A stretch of 64,000 nt of DNA from the NCBI GenBank assembly GCA_964619585.1, contig CAZUCO010000001.1, positions 124,001 through 188,000 of the forward strand, written 5' to 3'. The notes below the pieces were generated by a model. The model worked only from the letters and a program-made list of their open reading frames with translations, searched no databases and was not told the origin of the DNA. Of the stretch, positions 49,399 through 57,649 are shown in pieces (the stretch's first letter is position 1; every line of letters begins with the position of its first letter). Origin of the DNA: JASLCR01 sp964619585. Its GTDB lineage: Bacteria > Patescibacteriota > Saccharimonadia > Saccharimonadales > Saccharimonadaceae. Position numbers and translations under genes: made by a program.

Positions 49399-50223
49399 AT
49401 GCGTCTCGATACGTACTGTGCGGAGACGTGGTCAGAACAGTCACGCTCGACATGGCAAAAACTGATCAAGCAGGGAAGTGTACGGGTAAACAATAGGGTT
49501 GTGGATTCGCCAAAATTTGAACTTGGGGAAAATGACCGCGTCGACGTTTCACCTCCCAAGGAACTAGATTTTTCTACAAGTACGCTTCCTGTCATTTATG
49601 AAGATGATAACGTCATTGTAATCAATAAACCCGTAGGCGTTTTAACGCATGCAAAAGGCGCTTTAACTGATGAATTTAGTGTTGCGGAGTTTTTTCGGCC
49701 TAGAACTTCCTTCGCAAGTGGCACTAATCGTCCCGGTATTGTGCATAGACTTGACCGAGATACCTCAGGGGTGATGATTGGCGCTAAAAACTCCGAGACT
49801 GCACGACTACTCTCAAAACAATTCCAAGACAGAAAGGCCAAAAAGACATACGTTGCTGTACTGGCAGGTGTACCGAAAAACCCTAAAGCGAATCTTGATT
49901 TGCCCATCGGACGCAATCCAAAAGTCCCAAGTACATTTAGAGTCGACCCTCAGGGTAAGTCTGCTCAGACGTATTACGAAATTCTTGAATCTACTACTAC
50001 GAAGTGCTTGGTAAGGCTGCGACCAGTGACGGGCCGAACTCATCAACTGAGAGTACACATGGCATATCTTGGATCATCTATCCTTGGTGACAAAATATAT
50101 GGTCGTGCGGCTGACAGGTTGTATCTACATGCCGCCGCACTTGAAATTACAATCCCGAATGGTGATCGACGGACGTTTGAGGCGCCGATACCCGCGAGCT
50201 TCGGTAAGGTGTTAGAGCAGTGA
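49399..50223 (+). CDS. RluA/RluD-family pseudouridine synthase
   Basis: 274 aa. N-terminal S4-like RNA-binding domain (MRLDTYCAETWSEQSRSTWQ, LIKQGSVRVNNRVV) and catalytic domain with VIYEDDNVIVINKPVGVLTH, the catalytic Asp of HRLDRDTSG, and RPVTGRTHQLRVHMAYLG. Converts U to pseudouridine in rRNA or tRNA; the exact site cannot be told. Five bases after trpS, so co-transcribed; its TGA overlaps the next GTG. Confidence 0.93.
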   Translation: MRLDTYCAETWSEQSRSTWQKLIKQGSVRVNNRVVDSPKFELGENDRVDVSPPKELDFSTSTLPVIYEDDNVIVINKPVGVLTHAKGALTDEFSVAEFFRPRTSFASGTNRPGIVHRLDRDTSGVMIGAKNSETARLLSKQFQDRKAKKTYVAVLAGVPKNPKANLDLPIGRNPKVPSTFRVDPQGKSAQTYYEILESTTTKCLVRLRPVTGRTHQLRVHMAYLGSSILGDKIYGRAADRLYLHAAALEITIPNGDRRTFEAPIPASFGKVLEQ

Positions 50224-51035
50224 ACGTCATCATAGGTACTCAAGCAGAGGGCGGCTTTCATAAGCTACTTCTCTCGCGCCTGCCAGCTCACGCTATACTG
50301 CTTGCCGGCCCTTCTGGTGTTGGGCTTAGAACAATTGCCTCGTTAATTGCACGTACTCATGGTGAAGTGTCTTTGATTGAGCCTGCATTTACTACCAAGG
50401 CGAGTACAACAAAACAAATCGGCGTAGAACGTATTCGTGAGCTGTATGAGCAGGTGCGAACGAAGCACTCTCGCCGGCGCGTGATTGTGATAGATGATGC
50501 CGATATGATGACTGTCGCAGCACAAAACGCACTGTTGAAGCTTCTTGAGGAGCCAAATGATAGTACATCGTTTATCCTTACCTCACATCAACCAGACCGA
50601 TTACTACCGACGATCCGCTCACGATTACAAGCATATATTTATCCAGCAATCTCCACGGCGCAAACGGCACAGCTTCTAGCAGGTTTTTCTCGAATTCCTT
50701 CACAGAAGCAGGCACAATTACTGTTTATTGCTACGGGGCTCCCAGCAGAACTTACAAGGCTGGTTCATGATGAACAACAATTTCGTCTAAAGGCGAGCAT
50801 ATTCCAACAGGCCAAAGAGTTGCTAGGCTCAGGCAGCTACGACACCCTTGCAAAAATTCTAAAAACGAAGCCCTCAAGACAGGCAAGTATTGATCTTATC
50901 GATACGCTCATCATACTCTTGTCACGCCAACCCACCAAAGCCGGGTTAGCCAAGATCAATAAGCTTTTAGAGTCTCGCAAATCAGTAGTGGAGGGTGGCA
51001 ATGTAGCCCTCCAGCTCGGATCGGCTATGCTATAA
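50220..51035 (+). CDS. holB: DNA polymerase III delta'-like clamp-loader ATPase
   Basis: 271 aa. AAA+ fold with AILLAGPSGVGLRTIASLIA (degenerate Walker A, Leu for Lys), RRVIVIDDADMMTVAAQNALLKLLEEPNDSTSFILTSHQPDRLLPTIRSRLQAY. The degenerate P-loop is normal for delta', which does not hydrolyse ATP. Shorter than E. coli HolB (334 aa) and without the zinc module. GTG start inside the previous stop (GTGA), so translation is coupled. Name by homology. Confidence 0.8.
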   Translation: MNVIIGTQAEGGFHKLLLSRLPAHAILLAGPSGVGLRTIASLIARTHGEVSLIEPAFTTKASTTKQIGVERIRELYEQVRTKHSRRRVIVIDDADMMTVAAQNALLKLLEEPNDSTSFILTSHQPDRLLPTIRSRLQAYIYPAISTAQTAQLLAGFSRIPSQKQAQLLFIATGLPAELTRLVHDEQQFRLKASIFQQAKELLGSGSYDTLAKILKTKPSRQASIDLIDTLIILLSRQPTKAGLAKINKLLESRKSVVEGGNVALQLGSAML

Positions 51036-51036
51036 T
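51028..51036 (+). promoter_or_regulatory. Extended -10 promoter of the TPR gene
   Basis: TGC-TATAAT (hexamer 51031-51036) within the end of the delta' gene; the ATG at 51048 is 11 nt downstream. Confidence 0.65.
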
Positions 51037-51047
51037 AAAGGAATACT

Positions 51048-51701
51048 ATGTTTGGATTACTTCTTGTTGCAGGTTTTGGCGCACTGGCTCTACAGCAGCG
51101 ACAGACAATAAGCGAAGTCGTTGCTGATCTACCCTCTAAACTGTCGGTTCGCCTTGATAAGCTCTGGCAGATTGCTCAAGAGGCCCTGAAGGACCGCAAA
51201 TACCTTCGCGCCGAAAAGGCATTACTGATGATCCTTCGCGATGATGAGCGCAACGCCACTGCCTATAATCGCCTGGGTATTCTCTATGCTAAACAGCGTC
51301 AATTCAATGATGCCATTGAGTGCTTCGAGATTGCACAAAGTCTTGAGCCAAGCGCATCAAGCCTCCATAACGTCGGACTGATTTACTATGAGACTGAACG
51401 ATATGACAAAGCGGCACTCGCGTTTGAGCAAGCACTTGAGATGGAAGAGGATCTCGCCGCGCGGCACATTGCCTATGCGAAAGTTCAGGAGAAGCTAGGT
51501 CATCAGAGAAAGATGCTTACTGCCCTAGAAAGGGCCGTTGAGTTGGAGAAGAACCCACAGACCTTGACTATCTTGGCAGATGCTTATGAACGTGCCGGTC
51601 AAGCCGATCTTGCAGTTGACCTACGTTCACAAGCTATCAAACTTGCAGTACCAGAGGATAAGCCGAAGCGAGTAAAGCAGCCACGACGTGTCGTGATGTA
51701 G
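51048..51701 (+). CDS. Membrane-anchored tetratricopeptide repeat protein
   Basis: 217 aa. Hydrophobic N-terminus (MFGLLLVAGFGALAL), then at least four TPR units: YLRAEKALLMILRDDERN, ATAYNRLGILYAKQRQFNDA, SLHNVGLIYYETERYDKAALAFEQAL, and RHIAYAKVQEKLGHQRKML. Ends in a basic tail (KRVKQPRRVVM). TPRs mediate protein-protein contacts; partner unknown. Possibly peripheral to the inner side of the membrane. Confidence 0.8.
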   Translation: MFGLLLVAGFGALALQQRQTISEVVADLPSKLSVRLDKLWQIAQEALKDRKYLRAEKALLMILRDDERNATAYNRLGILYAKQRQFNDAIECFEIAQSLEPSASSLHNVGLIYYETERYDKAALAFEQALEMEEDLAARHIAYAKVQEKLGHQRKMLTALERAVELEKNPQTLTILADAYERAGQADLAVDLRSQAIKLAVPEDKPKRVKQPRRVVM

Positions 51702-51724
51702 CCTGCTTTGATGCTAATAAGGGC

Positions 51725-51753
51725 TTGTCAATCTGTAATGTTTTCGGTATAGT
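51725..51753 (+). promoter_or_regulatory. Promoter of tRNA-Thr/tRNA-Tyr
   Basis: TTGTCA (51725-51730), 17-nt spacer, TATAGT (51748-51753), 10 nt before the tRNA. Confidence 0.75.
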
Positions 51754-51763
51754 CGTATAAGAT

Positions 51764-51840
51764 GCCGCTTTAGCTCAGTTGGTTAGAGCAGCTGTTTTGT
51801 AAACAGCAGGTCCTGGGTTCGAGTCCCTGAAGCGGCTCCA
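51764..51840 (+). tRNA. tRNA-Thr (TGT)
   Basis: Acceptor GCCGCTT / AAGCGGC, D-arm GCTC...GAGC, anticodon stem GCTGT / ACAGC with loop TTTGTAA (anticodon TGT), T-arm CTGGG-TTCGAGT-CCCTG. CCA is encoded. Confidence 0.96.
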
Positions 51841-51852
51841 TTTAACATTTGA

Positions 51853-51937
51853 GCCGGAGTCGTCTAGTGGCAATGACAGGAGACTGTAAATCTCCCGCTT
51901 TTTAGCTTCGTAGGTTCGAGTCCTACCTCCGGTACCA
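51853..51937 (+). tRNA. tRNA-Tyr (GTA)
   Basis: Class II tRNA with long variable arm. Anticodon stem GGAGA / TCTCC with loop CTGTAAA (GTA); T-arm GTAGG-TTCGAGT-CCTAC; acceptor GCCGGAG / CTCCGGT, so base pair 1:72 is G-U. Discriminator A; CCA encoded. Confidence 0.95.
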
Positions 51938-51949
51938 TAATGATTGTAA

Positions 51950-51974
51950 ATCTCACCAAGCGGTGAGTTTTTAT
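51950..51974 (+). terminator. Terminator after tRNA-Tyr
   Basis: CTCACC (51952-51957) / GGTGAG (51962-51967) with short loop and TTTTT. Confidence 0.8.
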
Positions 51975-51975
51975 T

Positions 51976-52004
51976 TTGTCCCAAAGAGGTAATTATGATA
52001 AAAT
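51976..52004 (+). promoter_or_regulatory. Promoter of the second tRNA-Thr
   Basis: TTGTCC (51976-51981), 17-nt spacer, TGA-TAAAAT (hexamer 51999-52004). Confidence 0.7.
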
Positions 52005-52016
52005 TTATCGAGGTAT

Positions 52017-52092
52017 GCCGTCGTAGCTCAGTTGGTAGAGCGCATCCATGGTAAGGATGAGGTCTCGGGTTCAAGCCCCGACGATGGCTCCA
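52017..52092 (+). tRNA. tRNA-Thr (GGT)
   Basis: Acceptor GCCGTCG / CGATGGC (one G-U), anticodon stem CATCC / GGATG with loop ATGGTAA (GGT), T-arm TCGGG-TTCAAGC-CCCGA. CCA encoded. Confidence 0.95.
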
Positions 52093-52132
52093 TTTTCATG
52101 ACTAGATTTTATCAGTGATAACTGCTATAATT

Positions 52133-52141
52133 AACCAAAGT
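52133..52141 (+). promoter_or_regulatory. Extended -10 promoter of rpmG
   Basis: TGC-TATAAT (hexamer 52136-52141); leader about 20 nt with AAGAGAGAG. Confidence 0.7.
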
Positions 52142-52167
52142 TGCAATACTAATTTTAAGAGAGAGCT

Positions 52168-52374
52168 ATGGCAAAGAAGAATACGAAGCGAAAGTTGATT
52201 GGTTTAGTGAGCGATCTAAGTGGTCACCGTACTTACTATACTAAGAAGAATACTCAAAACACACCTGATAAACTTACACTCCGTAAGTATGACCCAGTTG
52301 CGCGCAAGCACGCCACTTACACGGAAACAAAGAAAAACCTCGGTCGTAACGAAGTAAAAGCCCGCAAGAGCTAA
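52168..52374 (+). CDS. rpmG: 50S ribosomal protein L33, cysteine-free form
   Basis: 68 aa. TKRKLIGLVSDLSGHRTYYTKKNTQ, LTLRKYDPVARKHATYTETKK is L33; the zinc CxxC pairs are missing (YDPVARKH for YCPRCRKH). A C-terminal extension of about 10 residues is present. Follows the tRNA-Thr-Tyr-Thr group; in many bacteria rpmG here is followed by secE-nusG, but those are absent and a convergent operon begins instead. Confidence 0.92.
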   Translation: MAKKNTKRKLIGLVSDLSGHRTYYTKKNTQNTPDKLTLRKYDPVARKHATYTETKKNLGRNEVKARKS

Positions 52375-52381
52375 TCTCTTG
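52365..52381. terminator. Short hairpin across two converging stop codons
   Basis: CAAGAG (52365-52370) / CTCTTG (52376-52381) around the rpmG TAA and the stop of the minus-strand gene. Weak as a terminator. Confidence 0.4.
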
Positions 52382-53084
52382 TATTGTCTTTTAGAGCAGC
52401 CGCTGCTTGGTCGATTGTTTCGGCCAGCCAGCGGCCGTTTTGTATCATAGTCGTCAGCAATTGTTCGGTTAATCGACCGCTCTCATTATAAATATAAAGA
52501 GTACCACCGACAATTTCAAAAGATAGCGAGCCAAAGTGCTTTGCGATTAGCTCGGCACTCTCAGGTTTGATAAGACGCTCAATCTCAAGAATGTTTTTCG
52601 GATTAGAATAGATCCGGTAGTTGCGCGTAAATTCTTCAGGGTAAATAGACAGGTGCCCGAGCTGCAACTCACGAAATACAGGAAATCGTGTGAAGAGCTG
52701 GCCATAGAATTCTTCTGAATGAGTATGCAACCCAACAAAAACATGAGGATAGTCATGGGGTACTTTCAAGTCGAACTCAAAAATATGCCATACGTGAGCT
52801 TTTCTATGTCCACTTCGCGTATTTTTGATGCTATCAGAGCGTTCAACAAAACTAACATCATATTGTTTGTATGTACCGACAGAGTAGTGGTCGTCACGGT
52901 GGTCTGTTGACATCGTAATGCCACGAATAAGTTTGTGCTCGTCGTCGGCTTGACTCACAAAGCCAAAGTAGACAAGGCCATTCTCATCGGCAAAGCTTTT
53001 AATGCTACGTTTATTAGAGCGCCCAGTGGCTACCTTTTTGATTGCTTTCGGTATTCTTTTTACAATCTGTTTCATAGGTATCAT
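52371..53084 (-). CDS. Hypothetical protein, 237 aa, last gene of the glucan operon
   Basis: Soluble, with a basic N-terminus (KQIVKRIPKAIKKVATGRSNKR) that could bind a membrane surface. Middle: YFGFVSQADDEHKLIRGITMS... HVWHIFEFDL, reminiscent of beta-rich uncharacterised CPR proteins; no family assigned. The ATG overlaps the TGA of the GH15 gene (ATGA), so it is translated with the glycoside hydrolases, suggesting a linked role. Ends tail-to-tail with rpmG with a 4-nt overlap. Confidence 0.65.
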   Translation of the reverse strand: MIPMKQIVKRIPKAIKKVATGRSNKRSIKSFADENGLVYFGFVSQADDEHKLIRGITMSTDHRDDHYSVGTYKQYDVSFVERSDSIKNTRSGHRKAHVWHIFEFDLKVPHDYPHVFVGLHTHSEEFYGQLFTRFPVFRELQLGHLSIYPEEFTRNYRIYSNPKNILEIERLIKPESAELIAKHFGSLSFEIVGGTLYIYNESGRLTEQLLTTMIQNGRWLAETIDQAAAALKDNTRD

Positions 53085-55009
53085 TTCTTTCCCGATAACA
53101 TATCAAGGAGCGATTCGATCAGCTCGGCATGACTCCAGACCAAGGGTGAAACCGACAGGGGTGCATCTGTATAGGGATTAACCTGCTCTGACAGCATACC
53201 CGTACTAGAAGCACGTTCGCACACCCAATCAATGATCGGCAGGGCTTGCTCCATCTTATTATGCTCGATATGATACTGGGCAATCCATAGCGAGCAGAGA
53301 AGCCAATAATTACTCGGACTATCCTCGCTCACACGTCGATAAGAGTCGTTAGCGTATCGCGGAACCGCAAGTCCATTCTCTGAAGACATCGCCTCACGAG
53401 TAGCTTTAAGTATGTTATCCGTGTCAGTTCCGAACAAGCCAAACATAAAAGCACCATAGAAGCTTGAGGCATCGACTGTATCATCATAGTCGACAGTATC
53501 CTTGTGGTGGACTATCCCACGACGGGCAAATCCATCTGGATGGAGCAGATATTTAGCGGCTGATTCATACATATCCTCTGCGGCTGACTGCCATCTGACT
53601 GCATGACGCGAGTCGCCGTGAACTTCAGCTAAGCTGGCTGCGGCACTCAGTGCCGCATAAGTAACCGCCGTTGTGTAGGTCGAGGTTAAAAAGCGCTCTT
53701 CCCATAGATCATAGCTTGGCTTAGGTAGGTGCGTGACGGGGTCGATATATGAAGTCATAAAGTTTGCCATCGGTACAATAAGCGGCTCATAAAAGCGCTC
53801 GAGAAGATCGCGTTCTTGATGGAGTTGGTAGAATTGTGCGAACATAAAGACAACCAATGCAGTCTCGTCTTCTTGAATCGGTGGAGCCGACAGATCACCA
53901 TGTCGGTACGGGTGCCAGCTTGAGCCGAGGGCACCATCGGCACGGTATTTGTGCATCAGATAGCCGTGCCGATCAAGAACTCGCTGACAAAATGCAAAGA
54001 AACTAATAGGCTCATCTTTGTATCCCATACGTATGAGTGGCCAGAGTGCATACGAACCGTCTCGTGGCCAACAGTAACCATAAGCATCCCTTGAATAATT
54101 AAGCATTGCTGTGTCGGTACTTGCAATAACTGCGCCACGTTTATCGATATGAGATTTGATCACCATGGCGCTCTTGAGAAATCTACTACGGTACTTCTCA
54201 GGTAATCGATCGGCAAACGATACAGCTGGATCGAGCCAATGCTGCCACCATGCCACCGTATCGTGAAGCTGCCTGTCGAGGCCCTGTTCAGTGATTTTTC
54301 TATGGAGGAGAAGGGCACTGTCGGTCGATGTTGCAGCGCTAATCCAGTAATGAACCCGTGAAGACTCATGACCCTTTATTGATAATACAAAGCGAAGTGT
54401 CGAGTCGACACGACCGTGCTCCACGTCACCATTTTGAAGTTCACCATCATCGGCATCCCTGTAGGTACCCTCACGACCCTCAATACCAAATAGACCTATG
54501 CTGTGCTGATCGAATGGCGTTCCGTATTGATCCTGAGCGCTGACAACAAATGCTCGACGTCCACGGTAATGGAGGATGGTATTGCTACTTGGTAAAAACT
54601 GAGCAGTATCGGTATTGCTACGTGAATCGCCGATCACAAATGCTTGGTGCATAAACAGGCGAATTTCTCTTTGGACAGGAGCGAGGTTGATGACATGAAT
54701 ATTGCGCATGAATACATTGTTGGTTGCATCCACAAAGTCATCAAACTCAACTACTACCTGTAGCCCGGTATGTTTTGCCTTGGTATGGCCAATAAGTGCC
54801 TGATCAGACGATCTAAAGCTAATTTCCCATGAGCCATCATCAAGCCAGCTAATAGAGCCGTCAATCCACACTCCAACTTTGTGACGAAGGCTTTGTCCAG
54901 CCGAATGATTTTCTAACCCGACATACGGAAAATAAAAGTCATGTACGAGTCCATAGTTGTTGATTCCAACGTGTAACTCACCGTTGCTAAGAACAATAGG
55001 TCTAGCCAT
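53081..55009 (-). CDS. Glycoside hydrolase family 15 (glucoamylase/trehalase-like)
   Basis: 642 aa. N-terminal beta domain (MARPIVLSNGELHVGINNYGLVHDFYFPYVG), then the (alpha/alpha)6 barrel with SRDAYGYCWPRDGSYALWPLI, QEDETALVVFMFAQF, KPSYDLWEERF (catalytic Glu region) and GMLSEQVNPYTDAPLSVSPLVWSHAE (second Glu). GH15 enzymes release glucose from the non-reducing ends of alpha-glucans or trehalose. No signal peptide, so intracellular. Coupled to GH57 (8-nt overlap) and the next gene (4-nt overlap). Confidence 0.9.
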   Translation of the reverse strand: MARPIVLSNGELHVGINNYGLVHDFYFPYVGLENHSAGQSLRHKVGVWIDGSISWLDDGSWEISFRSSDQALIGHTKAKHTGLQVVVEFDDFVDATNNVFMRNIHVINLAPVQREIRLFMHQAFVIGDSRSNTDTAQFLPSSNTILHYRGRRAFVVSAQDQYGTPFDQHSIGLFGIEGREGTYRDADDGELQNGDVEHGRVDSTLRFVLSIKGHESSRVHYWISAATSTDSALLLHRKITEQGLDRQLHDTVAWWQHWLDPAVSFADRLPEKYRSRFLKSAMVIKSHIDKRGAVIASTDTAMLNYSRDAYGYCWPRDGSYALWPLIRMGYKDEPISFFAFCQRVLDRHGYLMHKYRADGALGSSWHPYRHGDLSAPPIQEDETALVVFMFAQFYQLHQERDLLERFYEPLIVPMANFMTSYIDPVTHLPKPSYDLWEERFLTSTYTTAVTYAALSAAASLAEVHGDSRHAVRWQSAAEDMYESAAKYLLHPDGFARRGIVHHKDTVDYDDTVDASSFYGAFMFGLFGTDTDNILKATREAMSSENGLAVPRYANDSYRRVSEDSPSNYWLLCSLWIAQYHIEHNKMEQALPIIDWVCERASSTGMLSEQVNPYTDAPLSVSPLVWSHAELIESLLDMLSGKK

Positions 55010-56228
55010 GACTTCCTCCTATCTTATGGTCAGCCATGACTCGATAACGAAGATCACGGATTGCGTTCATGTAGTAAAGAAATGCGTCGTAGGGTGAATC
55101 ATACGGACTAAAGTAAGCGTGCACATCACCATCTCGAAACCATTTTGTACACATGTAGTACGCATGGTCTGAGGTCTGCAGATTACGCCAGTCTGCTATT
55201 AGCTTGAGGTCGCCAGAGTGTAGAACGCTATGTTCGAGATCATAGAGATGGCGCATCGCCTCTTGTTGCATTGCGTTGCCCAGCCAGGCAGTCAAATCGC
55301 GCTCGGTATCTGCCCATGTTATTGTCTGAGGTGTACTGACTTCATCGACAGGTTCAAATTGCTCTGCAGCACCCGTTACGGTATAGAACGTATGCGTATC
55401 GTCCTCCAGCCAATCACCGATGAACTGTTTGAAGAACGAGAAGATACCCGTGTCCTCCCACTGGTGCTCACCAAAGGTCTCATAATCCATGAAGAGATTT
55501 ACAATTGGCGCGTCATCAGTGAATGCGGACTCAAGCCATGCATTGTATTTGTCTGCCGTAAGTGGCCACTCTTTCCATGCTCGGTTAGAAAAACGAAATG
55601 CCAAATCGTCGCTGAGTTGGTAGTTCTTCATAAGTAGCTTGATGTGCTCTGTTCCATGAGGTCTGTATACGTAGTTTGGACTTCGCCAGCCTAGCACTGG
55701 CCCCCATCCTTCTGCAAGAATAGCTTTGTAGCCCGCATCGTCAGCCCAAGCCGCCAAACTGTCATTGTATGCAAGCTCAGTATTACGAAATGCAGTCGGG
55801 GTCACTCCAAAAAGTGTCTGAATCTTTTCGGCATGTTGCTGCACCTGTGCCTCAAATTCACCCCGACTATAGAAGAATGCCAGACTGTGTTGATACGTCT
55901 CACCGACAATTTCTACTCGGCCCGTGTCGACAATTCGCCTAAAACTGTCGATGACATCTGGCGCCCATTCCTCAGCCTGTTCAAGGAAAGTACCTGTAAT
56001 ACTGAGTGATACCTTGAATTCTGGATGAGCTTCAAGGAGCTCAAGTAGTAAAGCGTTCATAGGTCGGTATGACTTCTCGGCAACTTTTTCGAGTACATAT
56101 CGATTATCAGTTTTTTCATGATCGCTATTGAAATAATGATGATCCGCAGCAATATCAAATACGCTATATGGTTTCACACGCCACGGCTGATGCACATGGA
56201 GGTACAACACGATACCGCGCTTTGTCAT
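55002..56228 (-). CDS. Glycoside hydrolase family 57 (alpha-amylase-type)
   Basis: 408 aa. GIVLYLHVHQPWRVKPY is the N-terminal motif; AFRNTELAYND holds the nucleophile Glu, FMDYETFGEHQWEDTG the acid/base Asp. GH57 enzymes hydrolyse or rearrange alpha-1,4/1,6-glucans. Cytoplasmic (no signal peptide). The ATG at 56228 overlaps the upstream stop (ATGA); a longer frame to 56291 would lie within the glycosyltransferase gene. Acts with GH15 and GT4 on one polymer, likely glycogen-like. Confidence 0.9.
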   Translation of the reverse strand: MTKRGIVLYLHVHQPWRVKPYSVFDIAADHHYFNSDHEKTDNRYVLEKVAEKSYRPMNALLLELLEAHPEFKVSLSITGTFLEQAEEWAPDVIDSFRRIVDTGRVEIVGETYQHSLAFFYSRGEFEAQVQQHAEKIQTLFGVTPTAFRNTELAYNDSLAAWADDAGYKAILAEGWGPVLGWRSPNYVYRPHGTEHIKLLMKNYQLSDDLAFRFSNRAWKEWPLTADKYNAWLESAFTDDAPIVNLFMDYETFGEHQWEDTGIFSFFKQFIGDWLEDDTHTFYTVTGAAEQFEPVDEVSTPQTITWADTERDLTAWLGNAMQQEAMRHLYDLEHSVLHSGDLKLIADWRNLQTSDHAYYMCTKWFRDGDVHAYFSPYDSPYDAFLYYMNAIRDLRYRVMADHKIGGSHG

Positions 56229-57448
56229 GCTGCCGCCCCTGTCATTAGTGTTTGGTACATTTTTTGACATTTTTCGGCTACAGTGTGCCATGACAAGTTG
56301 GTATACTCTTGCCGTACATTTATCTTCAGCGATTCCTCAAGCGCAGCTGAGGATGCAATTCCGACTAAGCGATCCGCAAGTGCATCCACATCCCAGAAGT
56401 CATACCGCATTACACCGTTGAGTACTTCACTGACCCCTGATTGCTTAGTAATAACGAGTGCATTGCCATAGTGAGCTGCCTCGAGAGCGGTGATGCCAAA
56501 CGGCTCAGACACAGAGCTCATCACAAAGATATCACCAACACTAAATGCATCGCGCCATGCTTTCCCGCGAACAAAACCAGTAAAAAGAACTTTATCCGCA
56601 ATCCCTAGCTCCGCCGAAAGCCGTAGAAGCTCATCACGCTGTTCGCCATCACCAACCATGAGTAATACCAACTTATCGTAGCGTTCGCTAGCCCTTGCCA
56701 TTGCCTGCAGAAGATATATCAAACCTTTTTGGATTGTAAATCGTGTTACGGTCGTTACTACGGTATAGCCTTCACGTTTCAACTCCTCAAGGTAGTTATA
56801 AGTACGAAAATCATATGTATGCGTTCCGAGGACATCAATATCTAGAGCATTATGTAGTACCTCAATCTTTTCTGCTGGAATATGATAGCGCTGCACGATA
56901 AGCTGCTTGGTCAAATTGCTCACAGCAATGATTCGATCGGCCATCATTAAGCCTTGCTGTTCAACTTCATGCACAACTGGATTGCCCCATGAACCACCAG
57001 CTCGATCGAATTCAGTTGCATGAACATGAGCGATGAGTGGGCGATTGGTAATTTTTTTTGCGGCAAGACCAGCCTCAAAAGTTAGCCAGTCATGCGCATG
57101 AATCGCGTCATAGCTAGGATTCTCTTTGATGTGGTCAACGACAAACTTTGTATAGCAATGCTGAATCTCGCGTATAGTGAGCGGCTCGCTATTGTTGTGA
57201 TTGTCACTCGGACCAATAAAGAAGCTTTTTGAATCATATGCACCAAATCCATGTGAATGGTGTGGGGCAAGAGGCGTAGCCGCATGTACAGTCATGAAAT
57301 CAATTTCAGAATGATCCGCCGAGTAGGGGACAACAAAATCAATCGTAGCACCGCGCGCAGCAAGTGCTTTCGACATCTGATAACAAGCCACGCCGAGACC
57401 ACCGCTGTTGTGTGGCGGGAGCTCCCACCCGAGCATCAGTATGTTCAT
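56225..57448 (-). CDS. Glycosyltransferase family 4 (glycogen-synthase-like)
   Basis: 407 aa, two Rossmann domains (GT-B). MNILMLGWELPPHNSGGLGVACYQMSKAL carries the GGLG sugar-nucleotide loop, HAHDWLTFEAG and C-terminal VMSSVSEPFGITALEAAHYGNALVIT, the E-x7-E motif. Similar to archaeal/bacterial GT4-GT5 glucan synthases found with GH57. First gene of a four-gene operon; AAAGAGGTGGA precedes the ATG. Confidence 0.88.
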   Translation of the reverse strand: MNILMLGWELPPHNSGGLGVACYQMSKALAARGATIDFVVPYSADHSEIDFMTVHAATPLAPHHSHGFGAYDSKSFFIGPSDNHNNSEPLTIREIQHCYTKFVVDHIKENPSYDAIHAHDWLTFEAGLAAKKITNRPLIAHVHATEFDRAGGSWGNPVVHEVEQQGLMMADRIIAVSNLTKQLIVQRYHIPAEKIEVLHNALDIDVLGTHTYDFRTYNYLEELKREGYTVVTTVTRFTIQKGLIYLLQAMARASERYDKLVLLMVGDGEQRDELLRLSAELGIADKVLFTGFVRGKAWRDAFSVGDIFVMSSVSEPFGITALEAAHYGNALVITKQSGVSEVLNGVMRYDFWDVDALADRLVGIASSAALEESLKINVRQEYTNLSWHTVAEKCQKMYQTLMTGAAA

Positions 57449-57478
57449 TCCACCTCTTTGATATTTATTCTACCCTCC

Positions 57479-57508
57479 AGTATAAGAGGCGCTTATGCTT
57501 TCCGTCAA
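57479..57508 (-). promoter_or_regulatory. Promoter of the glucan operon
   Basis: Minus strand: TTGACG (57508-57503), 18-nt spacer, TATACT (57484-57479); leader about 25 nt. Confidence 0.7.
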
Positions 57509-57550
57509 CCTTGTTTTAGTACATATATTGTGGTGCTTTTAAGAGGTATT

Positions 57551-57559
57551 TGGTACAAT
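57551..57559 (+). promoter_or_regulatory. Extended -10 promoter of tRNA-Trp
   Basis: TGG-TACAAT (hexamer 57554-57559), 14 nt before the tRNA. Confidence 0.65.
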
Positions 57560-57573
57560 CATGGAGGCAGTCT

Positions 57574-57649
57574 AGGGGTATAGCTCAGTTGGTAGAGCAC
57601 TGGTCTCCAAAACCAGGTGTCGTAGGTTCGAGTCCTGCTACCCCTGCCA
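57574..57649 (+). tRNA. tRNA-Trp (CCA)
   Basis: Acceptor AGGGGTA / TACCCCT, D-arm GCTC...GAGC, anticodon stem CTGGT / ACCAG with loop CTCCAAA (CCA), T-arm GTAGG-TTCGAGT-CCTGC; discriminator G; CCA encoded. Its 3' end doubles as the left attachment site of a mobile element. Confidence 0.96.
57638..57649. other. Attachment-site region (left end) of the integrated element
   Basis: The last codons of the recombinase (TGG CAG GGG TAG, minus strand) are the 3' acceptor end of tRNA-Trp. A second copy of the tRNA 3' end was not seen up to 64000, so the other end lies outside or the core is very short. Confidence 0.6.
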
